The notes below the pieces were generated by a model that saw nothing but the letters and a program-made list of their open reading frames with translations, ran no database searches and was not told the origin of the DNA. Made by a program: the position numbers and the translations under genes. From assembly GCA_019912385.1 (NCBI GenBank), contig JAIOIW010000029.1, forward strand, positions 1-43,008: a stretch of 43,008 nt of DNA, given 5' to 3'. Positions 34,921-43,008 of the stretch are shown here, in pieces (the first letter of the stretch is position 1; the number at the start of each line of letters is the position of its first letter). The DNA comes from Notoacmeibacter sp. (lineage in GTDB: Bacteria > Pseudomonadota > Alphaproteobacteria > Rhizobiales > Rhizobiaceae).

Positions 34921-35232
34921 CTAGATGCGGCACCAGCCGGGCTTCTCCACCCGTTCAATGATTTCCACGCCGATATCGGCGCCCTGGCGGCGCCGGACCC
35001 GGACCCTGTAACAGGCCTGGTCGACGGGAATGTATAGCAGGAATTCGGCCGGCGTGAACGACAGGTCGCCAAGCCGCAGCCTGGCCCCGGTCTCCGACAT
35101 GTCGCGGACGACGCACTCGACGATCGCATGTTGCACGCCGGTGAGAATCTTGCCGCCCTTGAGCATCCGGCGACGGGTCGATTTGCGATCATCGGTGCCG
35201 GAGGCAGGAACCTGGTTTGCGGCGACGTTCAT
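34921..35232 (-). CDS. PilZ-domain protein 2
   Basis: The product has 103 aa. The RxxxR motif is in DRKSTRRRMLKGG and the (D/N)xSxxG motif in VRDMSETGARLRL. The last strand is IGVEIIERVEKPGW. It differs clearly from the neighbouring PilZ protein, so this is not a recent tandem duplication. It likely binds c-di-GMP. No start ambiguity. Confidence 0.9.
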   Translation of the reverse strand: MNVAANQVPASGTDDRKSTRRRMLKGGKILTGVQHAIVECVVRDMSETGARLRLGDLSFTPAEFLLYIPVDQACYRVRVRRRQGADIGVEIIERVEKPGWCRI

Positions 35233-35466
35233 GGCGTCTGGATATCCGGTGGGATTACTGTAAGATTCTTATTAGACGTTCCTGTTTAAGGAATAATGAA
35301 GGCGACCGTGCAAAGGCGACCGGTTCTGCGATTCCGGTTTTGCCAGGTGACGCGAATTTGGCCGTGAAGTTGCCCTTCCGGGGGTGTGAAGCGCGCCGAT
35401 TCCCGAATGCCGATTGACCCGGAAACGGTCTTGCCATTCCTGATCCAAGCATTGATGGTCTGGTTC

Positions 35467-36576
35467 ATGTCCTTGCGAATCGCCACCTTCAACGTCGAAA
35501 ACCTGATGAGCCGGTTCGACTTTTCCGGCTACCGGAACAATTTGAACCAGGATCGCTCGCTGGCGCTTTACGACATCAAGGATGAAGACCAGTACAAGAT
35601 GCTGGAGGCGGCGCGGGCCGTCGCGCACACCGACGACAATCGGCAGCTGACAGCGCTGGCGCTCGCGGCGACCCATGCCGATATCGCCTGCCTGCAGGAG
35701 GTCGACAATCTCGATGCGCTGAACGCGTTCGAATATGGCTATTTGTACAAGATGGTCGGGCGGGGATACCGCCACAAATACCTGACGCCTGGCAATGACG
35801 GCCGGGGTATCGACGTCGCGGTGATGCTGCGCGAGCAGACGCGGGACGGCCAGGACATTGTCTTCGAGCGCATGACCAGCCACGCCCACGTCACATTCGC
35901 CGACTTCGACCTTTACAACGACGCGCTGAAGGTGCTCGGCATAGAGCCGCACAGCCGGATCTTCCGGCGCGACTGCCTGGAAATCGATTTGACGGTCGGC
36001 GGCAAGCCGCTCACCGTCTACAATGTTCATTTCAAGTCGATGGGCGGTGCGCGAAACGGGCTGGACGGGCGCGAGGCGAGCATGCCGATCCGCTTCGCCG
36101 AAGCGCGCGCGGTCCGGCGTATCGTCTCCGAGCGGTTCGAAGGCCGGCCCGAAAACAAGCGCTGGCTGATCTGCGGCGACCTGAACGACTATCGCGAGAG
36201 GATACTCATTTCCGGCGACGAATTGTCGGGTTACGCGTTCAAGCCGGTCCGCGAGGAAACATCCTGTCTCGATGTTTTCCTCGACGACGGCTTCGCGGCG
36301 AATGCGGGTGACCGGCTGCCGGAAATGGAGCGGTGGACTCTCTACCATTCGCGCGGACCGCAGGAGCGGCATCTCTGCCAACTCGACTATATCCTGATGT
36401 CGCCGGCCATTGTCCGCCACAACGCGAAGGCGGTTCCCGAAATCGTGCGCAACGGCCAACCCTTTCGAACACTGTTTCCGAAAGGCCAGGAAGTCGAGCG
36501 CTATCCGCGCACCGGATGGGACCGGCCAAAGGCGTCGGACCATTGCCCGGTCACCATCAAGCTGGATATCCTGTGA
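35467..36576 (+). CDS. Endonuclease/exonuclease/phosphatase-fold protein
   Basis: The product is 369 aa from the ATG at 35467, where the conserved MSLRIATFNVENL opens; ATG 35455 or 35386 would add 4 or 27 poorly conserved residues, and no start has a strong ribosome binding site. EEP motifs are visible: ATFNVENL, IACLQEVDN (Mg-binding Glu), GKPLTVYNVHFKSMGG, CGDLNDY and KASDHCPV. It hydrolyses phosphodiesters; the substrate (DNA, RNA or lipid) is not predictable. The stop overlaps a Nudix gene start (GTGA), implying a joint function. Confidence 0.88.
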   Translation: MSLRIATFNVENLMSRFDFSGYRNNLNQDRSLALYDIKDEDQYKMLEAARAVAHTDDNRQLTALALAATHADIACLQEVDNLDALNAFEYGYLYKMVGRGYRHKYLTPGNDGRGIDVAVMLREQTRDGQDIVFERMTSHAHVTFADFDLYNDALKVLGIEPHSRIFRRDCLEIDLTVGGKPLTVYNVHFKSMGGARNGLDGREASMPIRFAEARAVRRIVSERFEGRPENKRWLICGDLNDYRERILISGDELSGYAFKPVREETSCLDVFLDDGFAANAGDRLPEMERWTLYHSRGPQERHLCQLDYILMSPAIVRHNAKAVPEIVRNGQPFRTLFPKGQEVERYPRTGWDRPKASDHCPVTIKLDIL

Positions 36577-37313
36577 CGAACCCACCAGACAAGACGGCAT
36601 TCAACCTGCCGCAGCGGCAGATCGTACCGGTGCGCGACGTGACGATTTCGGTCGATCCCGCATCACATCCCTATGAAACGGTCCTCGCGGAAGCGATCGA
36701 GCAAAACTGGGCCGTCGAGCAGGCAGCCAATCCCGCGCTTTTCAACGGGCAGGTGTGCATGCTGGCCGAGGCCGCTCTTTCAGGCGGACGGCTGAACGGG
36801 CGCTGCCACCTCGTGCGCTTCGCCACGCTGCTCTACTGGCGCAAGAACCGAGCGGCGGCCGCGGCGGAACATATTTTCGCCCACGCCATGCCGGTTTCAG
36901 CCGACGGCGCGCTCATCGCCATCCGCATGGGCCGGCACACGGCCAACCCAGGACGGATATACTTTGCCGCCGGCTCGTTCGACAATGATGATATTACCGA
37001 CGGCCGGATCGACGTGAAGGGCAACATGCGTCGCGAGGTGCTGGAGGAAACCGGTCTCGACCTCCACGACGCGCGGGCGGACTTCGGCTATCGCCTTTAT
37101 GCGCACGACCGCAACGCGGTGCTGTTGCGCCGCTACCGCTTCGACATGACGGCCGAAGAACTTGCAAACCGCATCGCCGACCATGTTGCGCATGATCCCG
37201 ACCCCGAAATCGAGGGACCGGTCGTCATCCGCAAAGGCGAGGCGCTGCCCGGCGGACTGATGCCGCACATGGAGCCGGTGATCGCCTGGCATTTTTCGAG
37301 GATTGCCGGCTGA
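36573..37313 (+). CDS. Nudix hydrolase-like protein
   Basis: The product is 246 aa, starting with GTG at 36573 inside the stop codon of the EEP gene. The core of the Nudix box is visible as MRREVLEETGLDL, with all the Mg2+-binding glutamates of REVLEETG. The upstream half of the box is degenerate: the usual G-x5-E is DITDGRID, with Ile where Glu should be. An N-terminal domain of about 100 residues (PQRQIVPVRDVTISVDPASHPYETV...) precedes it. It probably cleaves a nucleoside-diphosphate-linked substrate. Confidence 0.85.
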   Translation: MTNPPDKTAFNLPQRQIVPVRDVTISVDPASHPYETVLAEAIEQNWAVEQAANPALFNGQVCMLAEAALSGGRLNGRCHLVRFATLLYWRKNRAAAAAEHIFAHAMPVSADGALIAIRMGRHTANPGRIYFAAGSFDNDDITDGRIDVKGNMRREVLEETGLDLHDARADFGYRLYAHDRNAVLLRRYRFDMTAEELANRIADHVAHDPDPEIEGPVVIRKGEALPGGLMPHMEPVIAWHFSRIAG

Positions 37314-37526
37314 ACCGGCCTGCGCTGCGCCGCCGCGGTTGCGCTGGCATCGTCATTGGCGGATGTCGAATCCGGGCTGCAGATCCTGCCGCCACCTGTA
37401 CTGCCGCGCTGTTTTCGGTCATCGTCCAGGGGTTGACCGTCAAGGCGCTGGTCAGCCGCACGCTCGATCCGTCCCTGTTGTGACCGGGCCGCGCTTCCAT
37501 CTCCACGCATGCCAAGGATGTCCCGC

Positions 37527-38441
37527 ATGAGTTCACGCGATTACGCCATCTACGATGTCTTCACCGACCGGGCGCTTGCCGGCAATCCGCTTGCCGTCGT
37601 ATTCGATGCTGACGGACTCGATACCCCGGCCATGCAGGCGATTGCCCGCGAGTTCAACCTGTCGGAGACCGTGTTTGTCCAGCCGGCGGAAAAGACGATG
37701 CACAGTGCGCGGCTGCGCATTTTCACGCCCAAGGCCGAACTTCCGTTCGCCGGTCATCCGACTGTCGGCGCGGCGATCGCCATCGTGGAGCGGGGCGGGG
37801 AAAGGTCGGGCGGGACGGCGCTTGTCGCACTGGAGGAGACCATCGGACTGGTACGCGCGGCGGTGCGTCATGACGGGCCGGTCAGGTTTGCCGAATTCGA
37901 CCTGCCGAAATTGCCCGAGCCGGCCGCGCTCGATATTTCGCGCGAGGCGGTCGCCTCGGCGCTCGGCCTCGACATTCATGATACTGGCTTCGAAAACCAC
38001 GTCATCAGCGCCTGGTCGGCAGGCGTGCCGTTCGTCTGCGTGCCGGTACACGGGCTCGACGCGGCCGGGCGTGCGCGGATGAGTACCGAGCAATGGCTCG
38101 ACCTGTTTGCAGGCCTGGAGCCCGTCAAAGTGCCGAGTCCCTGGGTCTATTGCCGCGAGACGGTCAACCACGACTGCGCATTCCATGCGCGCATGTTTGC
38201 TCCGCATTTCGGCGTCACGGAAGATCCGGCGACGGGTTCGGCGGTCGCCGCCTTTGCCGGCGCCATCGCGCAATTCGACGAGCCGGTCGACGGGCTGCAT
38301 TCGCTGTGGATCGAGCAGGGCATCGAGATGGGGCGTGCCTCCCGCCTGCGCCTCGAACTCGACATGGATCGCGGTCGGCTTGCCCGCGCGCGCATTGGCG
38401 GCCATGCGGTGAAGGTGGCCGAGGGCAGTTTTTTCGCGTGA
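37527..38441 (+). CDS. PhzF-family isomerase-like protein
   Basis: The product is 304 aa from the ATG at 37527 (CAAGGAT about 10 nt upstream; ATGs at 37509 and 37518 are alternatives). The two mirrored PhzF domains are clear: YDVFTDRALAGNPLAVVFDADGL...NLSETVFVQPA...LRIFTPKAELPFAGHPTVGAA and the second copy AFHARMFAPHFGVTEDPATGSAVAAFAG. The conserved catalytic Glu is in LSETVFV. Most members are not phenazine enzymes, and no phenazine genes are present. Its substrate is unknown. Confidence 0.92.
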   Translation: MSSRDYAIYDVFTDRALAGNPLAVVFDADGLDTPAMQAIAREFNLSETVFVQPAEKTMHSARLRIFTPKAELPFAGHPTVGAAIAIVERGGERSGGTALVALEETIGLVRAAVRHDGPVRFAEFDLPKLPEPAALDISREAVASALGLDIHDTGFENHVISAWSAGVPFVCVPVHGLDAAGRARMSTEQWLDLFAGLEPVKVPSPWVYCRETVNHDCAFHARMFAPHFGVTEDPATGSAVAAFAGAIAQFDEPVDGLHSLWIEQGIEMGRASRLRLELDMDRGRLARARIGGHAVKVAEGSFFA

Positions 38442-38455
38442 AACCAGGCGTCCTG

Positions 38456-38485
38456 GCGCGAAGCCGTGGGCTTCGCGCGGCGCTT
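38456..38485 (+). terminator. Intrinsic terminator after the PhzF gene
   Basis: A perfect 10-bp stem GCGCGAAGCC (38456-38465) / GGCTTCGCGC (38469-38478) with a 3-nt loop lies 15 nt after the stop. Only a weak T tract (CTTT) follows. Confidence 0.5.
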
Positions 38486-38530
38486 TCGCATATAACCGTC
38501 GGCCAGGTCACGGAAATCTGCAAACGGGGC

Positions 38531-38559
38531 TGGACACGCGGGGATGGCGAGGCTATATC
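38531..38559 (+). promoter_or_regulatory. Promoter of the tRNA-Lys gene
   Basis: TGGACA (38531-38536) and TATATC (38554-38559) are separated by 17 bp. The start would lie about 38566, roughly 10 nt before the mature tRNA 5' end at 38576. Confidence 0.6.
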
Positions 38560-38575
38560 GCGCTCCACATGGTCC

Positions 38576-38651
<76 letters not shown>

Positions 38652-38717
38652 TTGTTTTCCGTGACAAATCGACCACTCCGCCCACGCCGCGTACCGCATG
38701 TGGACACGTGGCCTGTG

Positions 38718-39458
38718 CTATCCGCCGACCTCGATTTCGTTCACGACGTCATCGACGCCGAACACGCACCAGGCATCGTTTTCCGCCATCCGTTTCTGCT
38801 CTTCGCTTGGCAGGAAGCCCGTCAGGCGCACCGTGCGGTTGCGAACGCCGACCTTCACCTGGGCCGCATTGAGGTACGGATTCTTCTCGATCACCAGGTC
38901 GACCGCTTCGGCGATCTTGTCTGCACCGTCCGCCTCATCGCTGGTGACGGCGATTCCGTTGATGACGTCGCGCGACCCGGGTATCCACCACGCGAGAACG
39001 CCCGCATAGCGCTTTGTCATCAGGCCCGGCACAAATCCGTTGAGGGTGATGATCCCGTCGATGACCTCATAGTCGATGCTGCCATGCAGGTCGGCTGGCG
39101 CGGCCACCATATCGCGCTTGCCGCCGCTGACCTCTTCGATCTTCAGGCCGGCGAGTGCCGGGTCCCGGCCGAAAGCGATCCGCAAATGCGAGCGGATTTC
39201 CGCGTCGCCCATGCGGGAGGCCGGCTTGACCCGCACCCGGTCGGCGATGCCGGTGACCCCGGGCGTCGCGGCGGCTGTTTCGAGCGCGATCTTCTTTTGT
39301 GCCACTTCGTCGACTTCCGCCTCGAAGACCAGCACGCCATCGGCGTCGAGTTCGAGGCGATCCGCTTGGAACCGGTCGCCCAGCCGTTTCTCGCTCGAAA
39401 GACGCGCCCGCACCATGGCAAGGACATCACTTTCCCTATCCGTTTGCGAATTGGACAT
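38718..39458 (-). CDS. BON-domain protein
   Basis: The product has 246 aa and probably three BON domains: residues about 35-80 (LDADGVLVFEAEVDEVAQKKIALETAAATPGVTGIADRVRV), 85-160 (GDAEIRSHLRIAFGRDP... GIITLNGFVP) and 170-245 (IAEAVDLVIEKNPYLNAAQVKVGVRNRTVRLTGFLPSEEQKRMAENDAWCVFGVDDVVNEIEV). No signal peptide is seen, unlike OsmY, so it may be cytoplasmic. It is the last gene of a minus-strand cluster headed by archease and RtcB. It may be a stress or membrane-binding protein. Confidence 0.88.
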   Translation of the reverse strand: MSNSQTDRESDVLAMVRARLSSEKRLGDRFQADRLELDADGVLVFEAEVDEVAQKKIALETAAATPGVTGIADRVRVKPASRMGDAEIRSHLRIAFGRDPALAGLKIEEVSGGKRDMVAAPADLHGSIDYEVIDGIITLNGFVPGLMTKRYAGVLAWWIPGSRDVINGIAVTSDEADGADKIAEAVDLVIEKNPYLNAAQVKVGVRNRTVRLTGFLPSEEQKRMAENDAWCVFGVDDVVNEIEVGG

Positions 39459-39489
39459 TTGCCCTCCCGTGCCTCCTCATTGACGCGGT

Positions 39490-39936
39490 TCAGAATTCAT
39501 GGCGGTCTGTCTGGAGATCGTTCAGGAAGCTGTCGAATTTTTCCCTGTCCTGCCCGGTCTCCAGTTCGACCGTGACATAGACCGTTCCCTGGTCGGACGT
39601 CAGGAAATCGGCTTCAAACCCGTCCAGCGTCAAATCTTCCGGCTCGTCGGGGACGGACCCCTCTTCGGGAAGATGGGCTCCGACGATATCCTCGACGCGG
39701 ACCCGCAGCAGCCAATGGCCGCCGCTGTCCGCTGCAGGCTTCACTTCCAGCACGCCGACTGACGACATCGAAGCGATCTCGTCCGTTTCGACCACGGGCG
39801 CTGTTTCGCCGCCGGCGTCCTGCGACGTGAAGGACCGGCTGGCGTTGATTTCGAAGAGCTGTTTGCCGCCGGGTTCCATCTCCCGCCTGAGCCATTCGAC
39901 GAGATGTGCGGCATCGATGTCGAGTTCATATTCCAT
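39490..39936 (-). CDS. Unknown acidic protein in the RtcB cluster
   Basis: The product is 148 aa from the ATG at 39936; a GTG at 39945 is possible. It begins MEYELDIDAAHLVEWLRREMEPGGKQLFEINASRSF and ends with a beta-rich stretch (DQGTVYVTVELETGQDREKFDSFLNDLQTD). No family was recognised. It is separated from the BON gene by about 30 bp and from the hydrolase by about 115 bp, in the same direction, so it is likely part of the same operon. Function unknown. Confidence 0.7.
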   Translation of the reverse strand: MEYELDIDAAHLVEWLRREMEPGGKQLFEINASRSFTSQDAGGETAPVVETDEIASMSSVGVLEVKPAADSGGHWLLRVRVEDIVGAHLPEEGSVPDEPEDLTLDGFEADFLTSDQGTVYVTVELETGQDREKFDSFLNDLQTDRHEF

Positions 39937-40051
39937 TTCGGTCACCGCGATGCTTCGGCCCGCCAAGGCGCCACCCAATATCGACTTGTATCTTTGGCGT
40001 CCCGCTGCGTCCGTTCCATGACGCCTGTCAACGCCGTTGCGCCAGGCACGG

Positions 40052-40720
40052 TCACGATTGACGGTCTTTTGCGCCGGCCAGATACATAGCGAACCAGGTG
40101 CGGGTGTGGCGCGCCACGGCCTCCAGAGCGCCCGGCTCCTCGAACAGATGCGTGGCGCCGGGCACGATCCGGAGATGTTTCTTGCAGGCCAGTTCGGCAT
40201 AGGCGGCTTCGTTGAGTTCGATCACCTGGTAGTCCGAGCCGCCGACGATAAGAAGGGTGGGGGCCTTGACCAGCCGCAACTTGTCCATCGCCATGTCAGG
40301 ACGGCCGCCGCGGGAGACCACGGCAGAGATGTCATCGGGCAAAGCGGCCGCCGCCGAAAGTGCCGCGGCCGCCCCGGTGGAGGCGCCGAACAAGCCGATC
40401 GGAAGCGCCCGGATCGTTTCCCTTTTTCGCGCCCAGCGGACAGCATCGACGACGCGGGCCGTCAGCAGGGCGATGTCGAAGACATTGGCGCGGTCGGCGG
40501 CCTCGTCATTCGTCAGAAGGTCGAACAGCAGCGTCGCGAAGCCTTCGCCCGCCAATTCGTCGGCGAGGTAGCGGTTGCGCGGGCTGTGACGACTGCTGCC
40601 GCTGCCATGGGCGAAGATCACGAGGCCGCGGGCGTCGTCGGGAAGCGACAGGATTCCCTCGAGAACTATGTTTTCGCCGGGGACCGGAACAAGGACATTG
40701 TCGTCTATCGCGGCGTTCAT
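40052..40720 (-). CDS. Dienelactone-hydrolase-like alpha/beta hydrolase
   Basis: The product is 222 aa from the ATG at 40720. The nucleophile elbow is GLFGASTGAAAAL (GxSxG with Ser in GAST), the acidic residue lies in LLIVGGSDYQVIELN and the catalytic histidine in RIVPGATHLFEEPGA. The N-terminus has VLVPVPGENIVLEGILSLPDDARGLVIFAHGSGSSRHSPRNRYLA, the oxyanion loop. Such hydrolases often sit beside phosphoribosyltransferase and archease/RtcB genes in proteobacteria. The start is just 5 bp after the rtcB stop. Confidence 0.88.
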   Translation of the reverse strand: MNAAIDDNVLVPVPGENIVLEGILSLPDDARGLVIFAHGSGSSRHSPRNRYLADELAGEGFATLLFDLLTNDEAADRANVFDIALLTARVVDAVRWARKRETIRALPIGLFGASTGAAAALSAAAALPDDISAVVSRGGRPDMAMDKLRLVKAPTLLIVGGSDYQVIELNEAAYAELACKKHLRIVPGATHLFEEPGALEAVARHTRTWFAMYLAGAKDRQS

Positions 40721-40725
40721 CGGCC

Positions 40726-42156
40726 TCACCCCTTGATGCAAACGAGCGGAACGAGGCGGGCGACCTTGCGCGCCAGGCCGGCTTGCTCTGCGGCATCGAC
40801 AACAGCATCGACGTCCTTGTAGGCGCCGGGCGCCTCCTCCGCGATGCCGCGCGAGGAGTGGCTGCGCACGAGGATGCCCCGGGCCGCGAGTTCGTCGACG
40901 ACCTGCCTGCCCTTCCAGGTCTTGTAGGCCTGGTGACGGCTCATGCGGCGGCCCGCACCGTGACATGCCGACGAGAAGGCTTTTTCCTCGCTCGTGGCGG
41001 TGCCGGCGAGAATATGCGATCCGGTTCCCATGCTGCCGCCGATGAGCACGGGTTGTCCAAAGTCCCTCAACGCCTCTGGAAGGTCGGGGTGACCGGGCCC
41101 GAATGCGCGGGTCGCGCCCTTGCGATGGACGAACAGTGCCCTGTCCACGCCATCGACCACATGGCGCTCTTTCTTGCAGGTGTTGTGCGAGACGTCATAG
41201 AGAAGGTCGAGCTCGGCGTCGGGAAAGATCCCGGAGAACACCTCGCGGGCAAAGTGGCCGATGATTTCGCGGTTGGCCAACGCGCAGTTGATCGCTGCCC
41301 ACATGGCGCCGAGATAGCGTTCGCCAAGCGGGGAGTTGATCCGCGCGCAGGCCAGCTCGCGATCGGGCAGGACGATACCCTGCCCGGGTGCGGCAGCGGC
41401 CATTTCGGTGAGGAACTCGGAGCCGACCTGATGGCCGAGGCCGCGCGAGCCGCAATGGATGGTCACGACGATCCGGTGTGGGGACAGGCCGAATCCCTCG
41501 GCGGTCACAGGATCGAATATCTCGGTGACTTCCTGGACTTCCAGATAGTGATTGCCTGATCCGAGCGTTCCCATCTCGCGGCGCTGGCGCGTGTGGGCGC
41601 GCTCCGAAATGAAGCCCGGATTTCCGCCCAGCATCCGGCCCCGTTCCTCGATCCGCTCGAGGTCGCGGATATCGCCCCAGCCTGACCGGATTGCCCATTC
41701 GGCACCACCGGCAAGCATGGCGTCGAGTTCGGAGTCGGAGAGACTGATCCCGCTTTGGGAGCCCACACCGGCCGGCACCTTCTCAAGGAACGCGTCGGCA
41801 AGCTCGCGCTGCCGCTCCCTGATGCGTGCCGGTTCGATATTGGTGAGCATGGTCCTCACGCCGCAGGAAATGTCGAAACCGACGCCGCCGGCGGAAACGA
41901 TCCCATCGGCTTCCGCATCGAAGGCGGCAACCCCGCCAATCGGGAAGCCGTAACCCCAGTGGGCGTCGGGCATGGCATAGGAGGCGCGGACGATCCCGGG
42001 CAGGGTCGCGACATTCGCGGCCTGCTCGTAAACCTTGTCGTCCATGTCCTGGATGGTGGCTTCGTCGGCGTAGAGGATGGCCGGGACGCGCATCGCCCCG
42101 ACCGGCTCGATGCGCCATTCGGTGTCATTCACGCGCGTCAGCCTCGCCGGATCCAT
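40726..42156 (-). CDS. rtcB: RNA-splicing/repair ligase RtcB
   Basis: The product is 476 aa from the ATG at 42156, with AAAAGGGA upstream. RtcB joins RNA 3'-phosphate or 2',3'-cyclic phosphate ends to 5'-OH ends using GTP and Mn2+. The metal-binding Cys lies in GVGFDISCGVRTM, and metal-binding histidines in GSGNHYLEVQ and YDVSHNTCKKE. The guanylylated histidine is in SACHGAGRRMSR. Archease, its activator, is encoded just upstream (16 bp). No tRNA-cleaving toxin or RtcA is in the window. It is likely used for RNA repair. Confidence 0.96.
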   Translation of the reverse strand: MDPARLTRVNDTEWRIEPVGAMRVPAILYADEATIQDMDDKVYEQAANVATLPGIVRASYAMPDAHWGYGFPIGGVAAFDAEADGIVSAGGVGFDISCGVRTMLTNIEPARIRERQRELADAFLEKVPAGVGSQSGISLSDSELDAMLAGGAEWAIRSGWGDIRDLERIEERGRMLGGNPGFISERAHTRQRREMGTLGSGNHYLEVQEVTEIFDPVTAEGFGLSPHRIVVTIHCGSRGLGHQVGSEFLTEMAAAAPGQGIVLPDRELACARINSPLGERYLGAMWAAINCALANREIIGHFAREVFSGIFPDAELDLLYDVSHNTCKKERHVVDGVDRALFVHRKGATRAFGPGHPDLPEALRDFGQPVLIGGSMGTGSHILAGTATSEEKAFSSACHGAGRRMSRHQAYKTWKGRQVVDELAARGILVRSHSSRGIAEEAPGAYKDVDAVVDAAEQAGLARKVARLVPLVCIKG

Positions 42157-42172
42157 TTCCCTTTTCCCCTGC

Positions 42173-42676
42173 TCAGACGTCCACGACGCATTGCGCCACC
42201 CATTTACCGTCACCCGTTCTTGCGACTTTCAATGCCGTGAGGGTCGCTCCCTTCATTTCGACCGCCGGCTCGTGGCGCATCTTGTCGAGCGGTTCGCCGA
42301 ACGCCTCGCCTTTCAGATGCCAGCCGTCGATCTGCACCCGGTAATGCCCGAAAATCATCGCCCTGGTGGCCATCTCGTAGATGATCGCGTTCAGCCAGTT
42401 CACGAGAAGGAGCTCGGGATCGGGCCCGGTGACCTCGATTGCGACCGCCTCGTTTGGCCGGACGTTTCCGGGCGGCGTGAGGACGGCCGTTGCGGCAATG
42501 GCGATCGCCTCGAAAGCTTCATCCTGGGTGCGACCGAACCCGCGCAAGCCGATATCGGCGCCATGGGGAAAATGCTCCCAGCGCCGGACTGCTTCCGTCG
42601 CCGCCTGACCGGATGAAGCGGCCGTCTCCGGTGCGCTCGTCTCCGTCTCCGGCGGACCATTCGAAATCCCGGACAA
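42173..42676 (-). CDS. Archease (RtcB cofactor)
   Basis: The product is 167 aa if the TTG at 42676 is the start, supported by GGAGG spaced 7 nt upstream. Other in-frame starts reach further upstream but overlap the neighbouring gene region. The archease core begins at RRWEHFPHGADIGLRGFGRTQDEAFEAIAIAATAV, carrying the metal-binding Asp. The last part (HEPAVEMKGATLTALKV...WVAQCVVDV) includes the C-terminal Asp. About 40 extra residues (Ser/Glu/Thr-rich) precede the core. It stimulates RtcB guanylylation and turnover. Confidence 0.88.
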   Translation of the reverse strand: MSGISNGPPETETSAPETAASSGQAATEAVRRWEHFPHGADIGLRGFGRTQDEAFEAIAIAATAVLTPPGNVRPNEAVAIEVTGPDPELLLVNWLNAIIYEMATRAMIFGHYRVQIDGWHLKGEAFGEPLDKMRHEPAVEMKGATLTALKVARTGDGKWVAQCVVDV

Positions 42677-42737
42677 ATCAATTCCTCCAGGCTTCAAGCG
42701 CGAATATTCCGCATCGTCACCAAACCCGGCTGGCAGC

Positions 42738-42989
42738 CTAGGCGCGCCGGTCGAATTCGCTCCCCGGCTCTTCCTCGTCAGCGACGAGAATCTCATAGAC
42801 GCGGGCGGCAGCGCTTTCCGGCGGCAGGTGGCGCCGGGGCGGATTCTCGTCGTCGCCCGTCGACCAGGCGACCGCCTCTTCGAGGCCGCTCATGTCGATC
42901 CCGCTTGCTTCGATAGCCGCGACTTTCCAGTCGGGAATATCGCCGCACAGCCGCCGGATTTCGTCTGAAGTGATGGCGATCGGTGACAC
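42738..42989 (-). CDS. Small acidic hypothetical protein at the head of the RtcB cluster
   Basis: The product is 83 aa, starting with GTG at 42989 with GAGGTG upstream. The N-terminus MSPIAITSDEIRRLCGDIPDWKVAAIEASGIDMSGLEEAVAW is helical; the tail is acidic (VADEEEPGSEFDRRA). No family was recognised. The only neighbour downstream in the same direction is archease, 61 bp away, so co-transcription is likely. The window ends 19 bp upstream of the start, so the promoter cannot be judged. Confidence 0.7.
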   Translation of the reverse strand: MSPIAITSDEIRRLCGDIPDWKVAAIEASGIDMSGLEEAVAWSTGDDENPPRRHLPPESAAARVYEILVADEEEPGSEFDRRA

Positions 42990-43008
42990 GGGACACCTCG
43001 CTACTCTC

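Noticed and set aside
37314-37526. Possible small gene between the Nudix and PhzF genes
   Set aside because: Frames here are short, lack ribosome binding sites and look like GC-rich noise; only a weak GCCGG/CCGGC hairpin after the Nudix stop is visible.

Overview
The window looks like a chromosomal segment of a GC-rich alphaproteobacterium, most likely of the Rhizobiales (Hyphomicrobiales). Three things point there. The gene order thyA - DUF4424 - folA - hflK - hflC - DUF2065 - Do-type protease / serB - miaA ... ilvB ... ilvN ... ilvC is one I associate with that order. The ilv operon has a near-leaderless attenuator peptide, a design known from rhizobial trp leaders. Two short intergenic elements resemble the alphaproteobacterial ar14/cuckoo anti-Shine-Dalgarno small RNAs. 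I saw no rRNA, CRISPR array, insertion sequence or prophage. One tRNA gene, tRNA-Lys(CUU), is present.

Layout. 1-2.6 kb: an exported SH3b/YXWV-repeat protein with a Pro-Ala-Glu tail. 3.0-10.1 kb: a plus-strand housekeeping block with OsmC, ThyA, a DUF4424 exported protein, FolA, the HflK-HflC membrane complex, a DUF2065 peptide and a periplasmic Do protease. 10.1-12.5 kb: a serB-GNAT pair diverging from miaA with overlapping starts. 12.6-15.7 kb: a membrane GGDEF diguanylate cyclase facing a HerA-type ATPase. 15.7-19.3 kb: the attenuated ilvB - EamA exporter - ilvN operon. 19.5-23.7 kb: an acidic protein with a possible DUF4375/DMP19-like domain, a three-gene cobalt-type nitrile hydratase set, and a RecD-like helicase. 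23.8-29.1 kb: small regulatory and metabolic genes (SpoIIAA-like, PdxJ, a transglycosylase-like lipoprotein, NmrA-like oxidoreductase/HxlR, MerR/membrane protein). 29.1-31 kb: TetR-ilvC, followed by a stray second copy of the ilvC 3' end. 31-34.6 kb: an aminotransferase and a polytopic membrane protein flanked on both sides by the anti-SD RNA elements. 34.6-38.6 kb: two convergent PilZ genes, an endonuclease/exonuclease/phosphatase-fold protein, a Nudix protein, a PhzF-like protein and the tRNA. 38.7-43 kb: a minus-strand operon of a small acidic protein, archease, RtcB RNA ligase, an alpha/beta hydrolase, an unknown protein and a BON-domain protein.

How the parts fit. Branched-chain amino acid synthesis is represented by ilvB, ilvN and ilvC. 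ilvBN is controlled by a leader peptide reading Ile-Leu-Val-Val. ilvC sits behind a TetR gene with a perfect palindromic operator. ThyA and FolA form the dTMP cycle. HflKC and the Do protease handle envelope protein quality control. The GGDEF and PilZ proteins are c-di-GMP producer and receptors. Archease and RtcB form an RNA repair pair. The observations most worth a second look are the paired anti-SD RNA elements around the membrane protein at 32.9-34.1 kb, the attenuator, the ilvC tail relic, and the RNA-repair operon with its unknown partners.
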